From an uncultured Prevotellaceae bacterium (GTDB lineage: Bacteria; Bacteroidota; Bacteroidia; Bacteroidales; Bacteroidaceae), in assembly GCA_900315455.1 (NCBI GenBank), contig OMZE01000008.1, forward strand, positions 24,128 through 88,127: a stretch of 64,000 nucleotides of DNA. Reading direction: 5' to 3'. Each line of letters begins with the position of its first letter. The stretch's first letter is position 1. Both the position numbers and the translations under genes were made by a program. Below, in pieces: positions 51,323 through 61,201 of the stretch. The notes under the pieces are model-generated. The model did not search any database, was not told where the DNA came from, and saw only the letters and a list, made by a program, of their open reading frames with translations.

Positions 51323-53951
51323 TTTCAGTGATTTTCCAGTCTATACCCAATGGATTTCCCTTCATTTCAATCACCAAAGGCAGTGGATGAGTGAGCGAAA
51401 TGGTCATCAGCGTGCGGTCGAGGTCGGCACGGACCACTATCTCCTTCTCCGACTGACTCACCCGTCGCCAGGTGATATCGTCGTAAACGAACCACCCATC
51501 ACGCATGAGGTCGTTGAGTGCCTTTTTCGAAATAAAGCAGAACGTGCCCTGCACACGATGCGTCACGTCATCGGTCTGTGGACTCTCCCAAGCGAAATAA
51601 CGCGCGTTTTCCACCACCTCACGGGGGATGATGTATTTGGTCTCCTTACACGTCACGACCAACGTGTCCTCCCACCACCTCATAGTGAGAGGCCATGTGC
51701 GGAACTGACGGTTGAGTGTATAAGATACATTCCATTGATAGAGCGGTTCATGGTTCCATTTTTCCCAAGAACAATCGGTGGTTGGGGGTGCACAGAAGGG
51801 GATTGGCTTCATCTTCTTGCTATGGAACACAAGTTTGCCGCCCTGCATGAGTTGGGCATGGGTGATGCGTGCGTCATCGAGGCGAACACCGTTGAAGGTA
51901 GCATAGTCGTAGGTGTAGTCGTATAAGTTGACCTTGCCCTTCACCACGACTTCGAGGGTATTTCCATTGGGCAAGGTCATCGTATAGCCCCCACTGAGCA
52001 CAGGCAGGTTGAGTAGGTAATAGTCCTGCCCGGCATTGGGATAGAGTCCCATCATGTGGAAGGCGAGCCACGACGACATGGCTCCGGAGTCGTCATTTCC
52101 GGGCAGCCCGTCGGGCTGGTCGGTGTACCTGGTATCGATAATCCGATGCACACGCTGGGTGCTGAGGTCGGGACGTCCTATCCAATGATAGAGGCACGGT
52201 GAGAGGAACGAGGGTTCATTGGCGACATTGTAATACCCTTTCTCGAAGAACAGGTCGAGTCGCTCGCGGAATGCCTCCTCTCCGCCACAAGCCTCAATGA
52301 GTCCCGTCACATCGTGGGGGATGCTCAGCGAATATTCCTCCGAGGTGGCCTCATAGAAGAAGGTAGACCACCACGGCAGGTACCACGGTGCCACCTTCGT
52401 AGTAGGAGTATAGGGTATCCGGGGCACGAAGACCTTGGAGTGTCCCCATGGCACGCTGTCGAGCCACTGCCCATCACGGTCTTTCGGCATGATGAAACCT
52501 TTCATGCCGTCATACTCATAGTCGGTACGCCAAAGGTTCTTCCAGTTGGCGGATTTCTGGAAATAGGCAGTAGCGACATCGTCATAGCCCAGGCGTTGAG
52601 CCACCTCTGCAATGCAATAGTCGTCGTATGCATACTCGATGGTTCGCGTGCCTGCACGGTCTATCCCATAAGGGATGTAGCCCAGGGTGTTGTATTCGGC
52701 AAGACCACCCCTACCCTCTTTCTCCTCATTGCCACCAGGAGGTATGGTGGCGTCCTTGAGCATCGCCTCGAGAGCCCATTCATAGTCGATGCCCTCAAGC
52801 CCTTTCACGCAGGCATCGGCAATCACCACCTCGGCATTGCTTCCACCTTGGGTGCGCCCGTTGCAGTTGCCGCTCCTCGCCTCGGGCAGATAGCCCTCGC
52901 GGCGGTAGATGTTGAGCATGGAGAGGATGATGTCGCGCTGGCGCTCAGGAGCAATGAGGGTGAGGAGGGGCGACGAGGTGCGATAGGTGTCCCAGATGGC
53001 GTAATAGTCGTCGTAATAAGGCAAGTCGCTCCATTTCGGGTTTTCCCCGCTACGGTCCACAGGCATGAGCATCGTGTGGTACAGGGCGGTATAGAACATC
53101 CTGCGCTGCTTAGAGGTGGCATTGTTGAGCCGGATGGGTGCCATCTGCTGCTGCCATGCTGCCCGGAGTGCATCAAGTTGTTGGGAGAACGTATTCTCGC
53201 TGATGTTCCTCGCTGCCTGCATGGTACTGACAAACGAGATGCCTACCTTCACTTCGACACAGGTGTCGCTGAAGACGAGAGTGGCCTGTCGACGGCTATC
53301 GCCAAACAGCATGCTGAAGGGCTTATTGGCTTCCAGACAGAAAAACACGGTATAGGCATCGCCATTGTTCCATCCACCCCTGACGGTGGTATAGCCCCGT
53401 ACCTGGTTGTCTCCCGCCCGCTCTACCTCGCCATTCACAAACTGCTGTGCCTCGCGCAGGTCGGGCACATCGCTCTTGCCTAAGTAGTGTGAGGCATCTA
53501 TCAAGAGTTGGCCATTCCTTGGGTAATGGAAGCGATAGAAAGCGCAGCGCTCCGATGTGGTTATCTCGGTGGTGATGCCGTTTTCGTAGGTGGTGGCATA
53601 GTAGCCCAAAGAGATGTCCTCCCTGGTGCGAATCTGTTCCTTCGTGCCGTCGAGAGTGGGCTGGATGAGGATATTGCCATATTTCTGTCCGCCACCCGTG
53701 CCACTGACATGCGTCTGAGAAAAACCCGTCACGGGTTCGGGCATTGGAGCCCAACCGGCATTAGGCTTCACGCCACAGTCAGGCCCTGGTTTCACCATGC
53801 CGAAGGGCATCGACGGTCCGGGGAAGGTGCGCCCCACACCCACACTGCCTATGCGCGGGTCAATATCCTGCCACTGCTGCGCCAGCAGGCAAACCGGCAA
53901 GGCGCAGAGACACAAGAGAAGGACAACGAGACGCGTTTTTGTCATAGTCAA
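51315..53951 (-). CDS. GH92 alpha-mannosidase with C-terminal extension
   Basis: The 878-residue enzyme has a signal peptide ending in AQQ and the full GH92 body: DIDPRIGSVGVGRTFPGPSMPFGMV at the start, the AIWDTYRTSSPLL helix, and the GNDDSGAMSSWLAFHMMGLYP catalytic-metal segment. It is about 100 residues longer than usual; the extra C-terminal part (about 740-878) forms an added beta-rich domain. It is the first gene of the five-gene operon and has its own promoter (53986-53993). Confidence 0.93.
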   Translation of the reverse strand: MTMTKTRLVVLLLCLCALPVCLLAQQWQDIDPRIGSVGVGRTFPGPSMPFGMVKPGPDCGVKPNAGWAPMPEPVTGFSQTHVSGTGGGQKYGNILIQPTLDGTKEQIRTREDISLGYYATTYENGITTEITTSERCAFYRFHYPRNGQLLIDASHYLGKSDVPDLREAQQFVNGEVERAGDNQVRGYTTVRGGWNNGDAYTVFFCLEANKPFSMLFGDSRRQATLVFSDTCVEVKVGISFVSTMQAARNISENTFSQQLDALRAAWQQQMAPIRLNNATSKQRRMFYTALYHTMLMPVDRSGENPKWSDLPYYDDYYAIWDTYRTSSPLLTLIAPERQRDIILSMLNIYRREGYLPEARSGNCNGRTQGGSNAEVVIADACVKGLEGIDYEWALEAMLKDATIPPGGNEEKEGRGGLAEYNTLGYIPYGIDRAGTRTIEYAYDDYCIAEVAQRLGYDDVATAYFQKSANWKNLWRTDYEYDGMKGFIMPKDRDGQWLDSVPWGHSKVFVPRIPYTPTTKVAPWYLPWWSTFFYEATSEEYSLSIPHDVTGLIEACGGEEAFRERLDLFFEKGYYNVANEPSFLSPCLYHWIGRPDLSTQRVHRIIDTRYTDQPDGLPGNDDSGAMSSWLAFHMMGLYPNAGQDYYLLNLPVLSGGYTMTLPNGNTLEVVVKGKVNLYDYTYDYATFNGVRLDDARITHAQLMQGGKLVFHSKKMKPIPFCAPPTTDCSWEKWNHEPLYQWNVSYTLNRQFRTWPLTMRWWEDTLVVTCKETKYIIPREVVENARYFAWESPQTDDVTHRVQGTFCFISKKALNDLMRDGWFVYDDITWRRVSQSEKEIVVRADLDRTLMTISLTHPLPLVIEMKGNPLGIDWKITENE

Positions 53952-53985
53952 AATATAGAATGGTTTATCTTCGTCATCTATATGG

Positions 53986-53993
53986 CAAAGATA
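53986..53993 (-). promoter_or_regulatory. Promoter of the GH92 operon
   Basis: The minus strand has TTTG, 19 bases, then TATCTTTG, one of the best consensus matches in the window; 35 bases before the ATG at 53951. It shows the five-gene operon can be transcribed apart from susCD. Confidence 0.75.
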
Positions 53994-54138
53994 CGAAAAG
54001 TCGGGCGAAGAGCAAAGAGAATGTCAGAATTTCTTTTCATATCTTAGGGCGGTGGTTGCAACAGAGGCGACGAAAGTTGCGACAAAGTCGCAACATACTG
54101 AACGGCTTTTGAAATGAGTGGGCGGAGACAACTTTCTT

Positions 54139-54171
54139 AAAAAATTCTGGGCAGCCATTGAGTGGCTGCCC
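54139..54171 (-). terminator. Terminator of the GH28-susC-susD operon
   Basis: GGGCAGCCA/TGGCTGCCC (54149-54157 with 54163-54171) is followed on the minus strand by AGAATTTTTT. It lies about 90 bases after the susD stop. Confidence 0.88.
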
Positions 54172-54259
54172 TGAGATATTGACTTGTCAATAATTGCTTT
54201 AGAATAATTGCATTTATTCCTGTTTTTGCCGCATTAATATCGACAAGTGATTTCAGACA

Positions 54260-55924
54260 TTAATAGCCCGCATTCTGCTTCCAGTTCGGGTTGAGGTTAA
54301 GGATATCCTTGTGTATCGGGAAGATACGGCAAGTCTTCTCGAAGCGAGCCGTCGGGAAGTTCTTGTAGTGTGGGAAATACTCATCCTCATAATGTCCGAA
54401 ACGAATCATGTCGTTGCGGCGCCAGTTCTCGTCGAAGAACTCACGTCCACGCTCATCGTAAATCTCCTCCAATGAAGGATTGTGGTCGAGTTCGGGAGCA
54501 TGGGCATATTTACGAATCTGGTTGAAGAGGTTCCTCGCCTCTGCAGAACCACCCTGGCGTGTCAAAGCCTCTGCCTTCATCAACAACACGTCGGCAAAGC
54601 GCAGCAGAGGCACGTCGTTCGACTGGTTACGGCCATTCTTGAAGTCATCGTCGATGACATACCATTTCACTGAGCGGCAGCCCTGGCTATATCCGTTGAC
54701 GTTGTCACCCACATCGAGAGTAGGATCGTCTTTAGTAGCCAGCGTAACGTTCACATAGAGTTTCAGCGGGTCGCTGTCGGGACCTGACACGCGAGCCACC
54801 TCATTAGTCATCTGCAAGTTTGACTTGTTGTAAACGAAAACGGTATTCTCGTCCTGACCTTCCACATAACGGTAATCATCGGGGTTGCTCGACAGACCGA
54901 TAACACATTTGTTGCGCTCATCGCCTGGCAAGATGAAGGTTCGCTTCACAAACTCCGGAGTCATCGTGATGTAACCACCACCCGATTGTGAGAGGACATC
55001 GCCAAAGTAACTGGGATTCATCTTCTTGATGTTCTTCCAGCAGCGGCTACGGCCATACTGCATACCCTGACGGGTATTGGTGTCGTAAGGCATGGCATAG
55101 ATGAAGTCTTCTACCTGCGGACCATTGTTGTAGGAGAATTTCTCACGATATGACATCGAACCGAGATTGAACTTGCCCGAGTTGATGATATCGTCGCACA
55201 GGCGGATACAGTCGGCGAGTTTCTCGTTCTTTGCGGTAGCAGCATCGTAGTTCTCCACGGCAGCAGCAGTATAGACCGGCCAGTTGATGTAGATTTTAGC
55301 AAGCAGGGCCTCAGCCATCCAGCGGGTGGGCTTGCCATAGGTGTTGGCGCTTACCTCGGTGGTGAGTTGCGGAATGATTTCAAGCAGTTCCGACTCCAGC
55401 CATCTGGCCACATCGGCACGCGGCATGCGGTCTATTGTCTCGCCGTCCTCGGGAATACGGTCGAGGATGGGCACATCGCCCCATCCGTCCATGATAATCC
55501 AGTGGAAGAAGGCACGGATGGCACGAGCGGGAGCGATGGCCTCTCCAGCCTCTTTTCCTCCAAGGTCGACAATAGCCTTGTTGGCTTTCGAAATTCCCTC
55601 GGTGATGGTACCAAACCAGTCGATGGTGGCATCCTCGAAGGTATAGTTGTGCAATGCGGGGTGAGCATAGGCACCACCGTCATACCAGCCGCCGCCAAAG
55701 GAAGCAGCACTGTACTCATCGCTCGACAGGCACATGGCCTCCATATAACGACGCCCCAGTACACCGCTGAAATGGTAGTAGATATCAGCCATTTTCGCTT
55801 CTACGGCGATGTCGTTTGTCGGATATTCTGTGTATTGGGATTCCACATCCACATCCAGATTTGTGCAGCCGGCGGCTAATGCGGCTAAGCCGGCCAGGAA
55901 CAGTCCTTTTATATTTGTTTTCAT
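54260..55924 (-). CDS. SusD/RagB-type glycan-binding lipoprotein
   Basis: The 554-residue protein has a lipoprotein signal (LAALAAGCTN, Cys20) and the SusD pattern: TPR-like helices around a binding face, FLRFADVLLMKAEAL-type sequence (LLRFADVLLMKAEA) near 450 and the C-terminal DERGREFFDENWRRNDMIRFG motif. SusD forms the lid of the SusC channel and captures the oligosaccharide at the cell surface. It follows susC with an 18-base gap, the standard order. Confidence 0.95.
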   Translation of the reverse strand: MKTNIKGLFLAGLAALAAGCTNLDVDVESQYTEYPTNDIAVEAKMADIYYHFSGVLGRRYMEAMCLSSDEYSAASFGGGWYDGGAYAHPALHNYTFEDATIDWFGTITEGISKANKAIVDLGGKEAGEAIAPARAIRAFFHWIIMDGWGDVPILDRIPEDGETIDRMPRADVARWLESELLEIIPQLTTEVSANTYGKPTRWMAEALLAKIYINWPVYTAAAVENYDAATAKNEKLADCIRLCDDIINSGKFNLGSMSYREKFSYNNGPQVEDFIYAMPYDTNTRQGMQYGRSRCWKNIKKMNPSYFGDVLSQSGGGYITMTPEFVKRTFILPGDERNKCVIGLSSNPDDYRYVEGQDENTVFVYNKSNLQMTNEVARVSGPDSDPLKLYVNVTLATKDDPTLDVGDNVNGYSQGCRSVKWYVIDDDFKNGRNQSNDVPLLRFADVLLMKAEALTRQGGSAEARNLFNQIRKYAHAPELDHNPSLEEIYDERGREFFDENWRRNDMIRFGHYEDEYFPHYKNFPTARFEKTCRIFPIHKDILNLNPNWKQNAGY

Positions 55925-55942
55925 GTTTTTTCCGATTAAAAA

Positions 55943-58924
55943 TTAGAAATTAATCTTCGCGCCGACCATAATCGTACGAGTATGTGGATAAGTGCTCCAA
56001 CGATAGTCGATACCAGGATCGATACCACCCATGTTGACCTCAGGATCGAGACCCTTATAGCCAGTGATGGTGAATACATTGTTGCAGGTAGCATAGAGTT
56101 GCAGTGTCTGGATCCATCCATCGAACTTGTCGAAGGTATAGCCCAGTGTCATGGAAGAAAGCCTGAAATAGGATCCGTTCTCCAGATAGCGGTCGGAAGG
56201 ATAGTTGGGCAGATTGTCGGTAGCAGGACGGTCGTTGATAAACTCCTTCAGCACGTTCTTTCCGTTGGCGAACATTTCGGGGCTGGAGTAGTTGGCACGC
56301 GAACCGTTGTAAATCTTGTTGCCGAAGACACCGGTGAAGAAGAGCGATGCGCTGAGGTTCTTGTAGGTGAATGTGTTGTTCCATCCCAAGTTGAGTTTAG
56401 GCTGGGCACAGCCAGTGATGGTACGGTCTTTGAAACCTGGCTCATTGGTCACTTCACCCGTACGCTCGCCCGTATTCTCGTCGCGCACGTAATAGGTTGA
56501 CTTGCCATCCTTATATCCAGCGAATTCGTAGGTATAGAACGTACCCAGCGACTCACCTTCGATGATGCGTTGTGTATAACCATTCGACGACACACCGGCA
56601 ACCATTGGGTCGCCCTGAGTGAAGGTGCCTACCTCGAAGCGGTCGTTCGACAGTTTGTCGACAGTGTTCTTGTTGTGCGAGAGGTTGATGGTGGTCATCC
56701 AGTTGAAGTCTCTTGTGCGGATGGCATCAATGTTGACGGTCAACTCCACACCCTTGTTGGTAATCTCACCCACATTGGCTGAAATCCAGCCTACAGGATA
56801 GATATTGGTGGAAACGGGGTAATCCCAAATAAGGTCCTTGGTCTTCTTGTGGTAGAATTCCAACGTACCGTTGATGCGGTTCTTGAGGAATCCGAAGTCG
56901 ATACCGATGTTGAACATGCCTGTGCTCTCCCACTTCAGGTCGGGGTTGGCATTCTTGGTGGCAGCCAGTGTGCGCCAGTTCTTGCCGTTGTACTCAAAGA
57001 AACCAGATGCACCGTATGTGGTATAGGCGGTATAGGCATCGAAGCCCATGGCATTACCACTAACGCCATAACCGGCACGCAGTTTCAGAGTAGAGAAGAA
57101 ATTCTGGTTGCGCATGAATTCTTCTTCAGTGATGTTCCAAGCAGCAGAAACAGAGGGGAAGGTACCCCAGCGGTTGTCGGGGCCGAATACGGAAGAGCCG
57201 TCGCGGCGGATGGTGGCCTGCAACATATACCGACCGGCATACGAGTAACTGGCACGACCATAGAACGAGATGTTGCGCACGGTGGTCTTCGTTCCGCTCA
57301 CCACCCCATTCATGCCGTCGATGGTGCTGGCATAGGTCAACTGGTTCCATCCCAGGTAGTCGTCATAGAAATCGTGAACAATAACACCGAAACCGTCGCC
57401 GTTTTTCTTCTCTTCCCAACTGTAACCTGCCATCAGTGCCAGGGTGTGTACATCGGCGAAGGTCTTGTTGTAATTGGCAAAGATCTCAAAGGTCTGCTCA
57501 TTGCCAAACCAAGTGCTGCGGTCGGCACGGCCATTATAGGCACTGATACCTTCCAACTGTGTCTGGTGTGTGTCGTAGGCACTGTAAGTGCGCTGGTAGT
57601 GGTTGAAGGAGTAGTTGGCATTGAGCACCAAACCGTCGATAATCTTCAACGAAGCCTTGGTGATAAACTGCTCACGTTTCCAGATGTTCTCTGCTCTGTC
57701 CTCATTGATGAGCGACAGGGGGTTATAGTTCTTGGAACCCGTGCCTTTAAACCAATTGCCATTCTCATCCTTTATAGGATTCAGCGGTGAGAAGTAGTTC
57801 ATGGCATCGAGCACAGATGCGCCCTCGTTGTCCATCTTTACACCCACATGTTTTCCATACATGGCGTTAATACCTGCGGAGAGTTCCAGCCGGTCTTTCA
57901 ACACCTTGGTGGAAATGAGAGAGCGCAAATTCAGACGGTGGTTGAACGACCCGCGGATGACACCCTCACGGCTGCCATAGTTGACGCTGGCCATGTACTT
58001 CGTACGCTCCGACCCACCATTGACCGACAGGTTGTGGTTGTGGCTGACAGCCGTACGCAGCACTTCGTCCTGCCAGTTGGTGTTGCCGCCATTGTCGTAG
58101 CCATAGTCCAAGCCGTTGGCCTTCACATAATTGCGGATGTCGTCGGCTGTGGCAATGTCGAGTTTCTTGGAGATGTTGTCGAATGCTACATATCCGTTGT
58201 AGGTGACGTTGGTGCGCTCTGTCTTTCCACCACTCTTGGTAGTGATGATAATCACACCATTGGCGGCTTTCGAACCGTAAATGGCGGTGGCGGTAGCATC
58301 GCGCAGCACATCAATGCTCTCGATGTCATCGGGAGCCACCATAGAGATATCCACACCGGGAATACCATCGATGACATAATAGGGCGACATGGCTCCGCTA
58401 CGCAGCGAGGAAGCACCACGCAGGGTGATGCTGGGGGCACCATTGGGGTCACCAGTGCTGGTGACAATAAGACCAGCCACCTTGCCCTGCAACATCGAGG
58501 CGGGGTCGGTGAACACACCCCTGTTCAGGTCTTCGGCCTTCACCGTGGTGATGGAAGAGGTGACGTCTTTGCGGCGCATAGTGCCGTAGCCCACCACCAC
58601 CACTTCATTGAGGAGTGCATGGTCTTCCTTCATCTGTGCGTTCTGACCGGCGTTGATGCTAAGGTTTTCATATCCCACATACGTGAGGTTGAGTTTTGCC
58701 CCAGGTCTCACGTTGAGCGTGTAACGTCCGTCGATATCGGTGACAGTGGCATTCTGTGTTCCAGCCTCTACCACAGTGACTCCGATGAGCGGTTCTCCGT
58801 TTTCGTCGGTGACGACGCCAGAGACGTTGCTCTGTGCCATCGCGACGGTACCGCATAGCATGAAGGCTACTGCGATGAACGACTTCAGCAGTACCTTCCT
58901 TACATGGTTTCGTACTTTCAGCAT
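55943..58924 (-). CDS. SusC/RagA TonB-dependent outer-membrane transporter
   Basis: The 993-residue protein has a signal peptide (about 1-30), a carboxypeptidase-like regulatory domain (about 32-115, SGVVTDENGEPLIGV), the TonB box region, a plug with YGSKAANGVIIITTKSG near 210-225, and a beta-barrel ending in the aromatic VGAKINF. No N-terminal STN (anti-sigma signalling) domain is present, so an anti-sigma/ECF pair is not expected to act through it. With SusD it imports oligosaccharides. It lies 64 bases after the GH28 gene. Confidence 0.96.
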   Translation of the reverse strand: MLKVRNHVRKVLLKSFIAVAFMLCGTVAMAQSNVSGVVTDENGEPLIGVTVVEAGTQNATVTDIDGRYTLNVRPGAKLNLTYVGYENLSINAGQNAQMKEDHALLNEVVVVGYGTMRRKDVTSSITTVKAEDLNRGVFTDPASMLQGKVAGLIVTSTGDPNGAPSITLRGASSLRSGAMSPYYVIDGIPGVDISMVAPDDIESIDVLRDATATAIYGSKAANGVIIITTKSGGKTERTNVTYNGYVAFDNISKKLDIATADDIRNYVKANGLDYGYDNGGNTNWQDEVLRTAVSHNHNLSVNGGSERTKYMASVNYGSREGVIRGSFNHRLNLRSLISTKVLKDRLELSAGINAMYGKHVGVKMDNEGASVLDAMNYFSPLNPIKDENGNWFKGTGSKNYNPLSLINEDRAENIWKREQFITKASLKIIDGLVLNANYSFNHYQRTYSAYDTHQTQLEGISAYNGRADRSTWFGNEQTFEIFANYNKTFADVHTLALMAGYSWEEKKNGDGFGVIVHDFYDDYLGWNQLTYASTIDGMNGVVSGTKTTVRNISFYGRASYSYAGRYMLQATIRRDGSSVFGPDNRWGTFPSVSAAWNITEEEFMRNQNFFSTLKLRAGYGVSGNAMGFDAYTAYTTYGASGFFEYNGKNWRTLAATKNANPDLKWESTGMFNIGIDFGFLKNRINGTLEFYHKKTKDLIWDYPVSTNIYPVGWISANVGEITNKGVELTVNIDAIRTRDFNWMTTINLSHNKNTVDKLSNDRFEVGTFTQGDPMVAGVSSNGYTQRIIEGESLGTFYTYEFAGYKDGKSTYYVRDENTGERTGEVTNEPGFKDRTITGCAQPKLNLGWNNTFTYKNLSASLFFTGVFGNKIYNGSRANYSSPEMFANGKNVLKEFINDRPATDNLPNYPSDRYLENGSYFRLSSMTLGYTFDKFDGWIQTLQLYATCNNVFTITGYKGLDPEVNMGGIDPGIDYRWSTYPHTRTIMVGAKINF

Positions 58925-58988
58925 AATAATTAAGTTAGGTGAATAAAAAGTGTTCTATGTAATAGTTAAGTTCTGTGCAAAAAAAGAA

Positions 58989-60356
58989 TTATTCCTGTTG
59001 TAACGGCCGGTTGACGGCTCCGCCAAAGTCGACGCCCATATCGCGGACAACGAAATTGTCGGCGGTAACCTGCGTGGCTTTCTCCACATAAAGCCCATAG
59101 ACCTTATCGGTGACGAAGCCCTCGCCGCGGCATGGCCGCTTGTCATAGACTCCTCCTTGATACGTGGTGGATTTCTTGAGGAAGAGGGTGACGTGGGAGA
59201 GGTGGATATCGCGCACCTTGTCATCGGTGTCGCCGCCGATGAAACAGCCATTCTCGCTGGTGGCAACGATATTCTGGAAGAAGATACGCTCCACCTGTCC
59301 GCAGCGCCCTTCGAGTTGTCCCTTGGGGAAACGCCAGTTGGCATCCTTGTGGTTGCCGTTGGCACGGGGATACGAGGTGACATAGATGGGCTCTGCCTTC
59401 CCCCACCACACATCGGACCATAGGCGGCAGTCGAGCATGATGTTGGAGAAGACCACATCGGTGACGGTGCCCTCGTCGCGGTTCTGAATGCCTAATCCGC
59501 GGTTGGAGGCCTTGATGATGCAGTTGTCGAAGAGCACATTGTAGATGGAATCCATGTTCTCGCTGCCAATCTTGATGGCACACGAGCGACTTGTCATCAC
59601 GCAGTTGGTGACAACGATATCATGGCAGGAACCATACTGCGCCGTCTCGCGCCTGTTCTTCAGGCAGATGCAGTCGTCGCCACTGGTGATATGGCAGTTG
59701 GCAATACGTACGTTGCGGGAGTGGTCGAGGTCGATACCGTCGCCATTGCGGATTTTGAGATTGTTGAGCAGGTTGATGCCATCGATGACAGCACCGTCGC
59801 ACCCCACAAGGTGGAGTGTCCAGTAGGCTCCGTCGCGTATGGTCACATCGCGCACCACGACATTCTTTACGTCGGTGAGGGTGATGACATGCGGACGGGG
59901 GTCGAAGGTGGTGACGGGCTTCAGTTCGTAGGAGTCGTCGAGTTCGGCCCCCATAAAAGCCACACCGTTGCCGCTGATGGTCCCCATGCCGGTGATAGAG
60001 ATATTCTGGGCATGTTGGGCATAAATCCACATCATTCCCTCACCTTTGTTATCGCCAAATGCACTGAGATGGTAGATAGACTCATCGGGATTGGCAAGGA
60101 GTATGGCAGTGGGCTGAAGATGAAGTTCGACGTTGGATTTCAACTGTATAGGGCCAGCGAGGAAGGTGTGGTTGGCGGGTAGCAATACGCGACCCCCTCC
60201 TTCGGATGAGCAGCGGTCGATAGCCTGCTGGATAGCCACGGCATCATCAGTCTTCCCATCGCCCAAGGCGCCAAAACGGCAGACATCATACACGACTTGT
60301 GCCCTTGCCACAAAGGTAGCAAGCAACAATAAAAATACCAAAAAAGGTTTACTCAT
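58989..60356 (-). CDS. GH28 family polygalacturonase-like hydrolase
   Basis: The 455-residue secreted enzyme (signal peptide MSKPFLVFLLLLATFVARA) is a right-handed beta-helix. The conserved Asp residues are present in NGDGIDLD and SGDDCICLK (motifs I and II). The usual GHG motif is replaced by SCAIKIGSE, as in the more divergent exo-acting or rhamnogalacturonan branch. The expected substrate is a galacturonic-acid polymer, which contrasts with the mannosidase-rich neighbours. It is the first gene of the GH28-susC-susD unit. Confidence 0.9.
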   Translation of the reverse strand: MSKPFLVFLLLLATFVARAQVVYDVCRFGALGDGKTDDAVAIQQAIDRCSSEGGGRVLLPANHTFLAGPIQLKSNVELHLQPTAILLANPDESIYHLSAFGDNKGEGMMWIYAQHAQNISITGMGTISGNGVAFMGAELDDSYELKPVTTFDPRPHVITLTDVKNVVVRDVTIRDGAYWTLHLVGCDGAVIDGINLLNNLKIRNGDGIDLDHSRNVRIANCHITSGDDCICLKNRRETAQYGSCHDIVVTNCVMTSRSCAIKIGSENMDSIYNVLFDNCIIKASNRGLGIQNRDEGTVTDVVFSNIMLDCRLWSDVWWGKAEPIYVTSYPRANGNHKDANWRFPKGQLEGRCGQVERIFFQNIVATSENGCFIGGDTDDKVRDIHLSHVTLFLKKSTTYQGGVYDKRPCRGEGFVTDKVYGLYVEKATQVTADNFVVRDMGVDFGGAVNRPLQQE

Positions 60357-60471
60357 ATAGGTTCCTCATAGGTTTATAGGTGGTCATCTACCGATGGCAT
60401 AACTCGTCTGTCAGTTATTGTGTACAGTGAGAAATAAGGTTAACATTTCCTCCCACCAAGATGTTGATTTG

Positions 60472-60479
60472 CAAAAATA
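60472..60479 (-). promoter_or_regulatory. Promoter of the GH28-susC-susD operon
   Basis: The minus strand reads TATTTTTG with TTTG 20 bases upstream; 116 bases before the ATG at 60356. Confidence 0.6.
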
Positions 60480-60519
60480 TGCAAAAAAAATAAAACGTGC
60501 AAATATTTAGCGGAAAATT

Positions 60520-61194
60520 TCAAAAACCAGCGGTGATATCACGCCAGAGATTGTCGTCGGGAACGGGAGCCTCGACTACGATAGGGAGTTTGGAGACAGG
60601 GTGTGTGAACTCCACCCTGCGTGCAAGGAGCGAGATGGAGCCATCGGGATTCGACCTCTTGGCACCATATTTCAGGTCGCCCTTGATTGGGCAGCCTGCC
60701 GCTGCCAACTGGCACCGAATCTGATGGTGACGCCCTGTGAGAAGTCTCACCTCGAGCAGGCTATAGCGGCCGGTGCTGGCAAGCATCCTGTATTCGAGAA
60801 CCGCCTTTTTCGACCCACGCACCTCGCGTGGGTGGCAATAACTCTTGTTCTGTTGTTCGTTTCGCGTGAGCCACCCCGTGAGGGTGTCGGCCTCCCTTTC
60901 CGGCCTGCCCTGCACGATGGCCCAATAAGTCTTGTGCACCTCACCATCGCGAAACATGATGTTGAGGCGCGAGAGGGCTTTCGAGGTCTTGGCGAAGACC
61001 ACCACGCCACTGACAGGTCTATCGAGGCGGTGCGCAACGCCCAGAAACACGTTCCCAGGTTTGTTGCGCACCGTCTTGATATACTGTTTCACCGTCTCGG
61101 AGAGGGGCATATCGCCAGTCTTGTCGCCCTGAACGATTTCACCGCTCTCCTTGTTCACGATGATGATGTGGTTGTCTTCGTAGAGTACTTGCAT
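60520..61194 (-). CDS. RluA-family RNA pseudouridine synthase
   Basis: The 224-residue enzyme has the catalytic HRLDR motif (55-59, nucleophile Asp58) and the RluA-type LTGRHHQIRCQLA segment near 155-168, with no S4 domain. It isomerises uridine to pseudouridine in rRNA or tRNA; which site is unknown. It lies 7 bases after fabG and is probably co-transcribed with it. Confidence 0.93.
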   Translation of the reverse strand: MQVLYEDNHIIIVNKESGEIVQGDKTGDMPLSETVKQYIKTVRNKPGNVFLGVAHRLDRPVSGVVVFAKTSKALSRLNIMFRDGEVHKTYWAIVQGRPEREADTLTGWLTRNEQQNKSYCHPREVRGSKKAVLEYRMLASTGRYSLLEVRLLTGRHHQIRCQLAAAGCPIKGDLKYGAKRSNPDGSISLLARRVEFTHPVSKLPIVVEAPVPDDNLWRDITAGF

Positions 61195-61201
61195 GTGCTG
61201 A

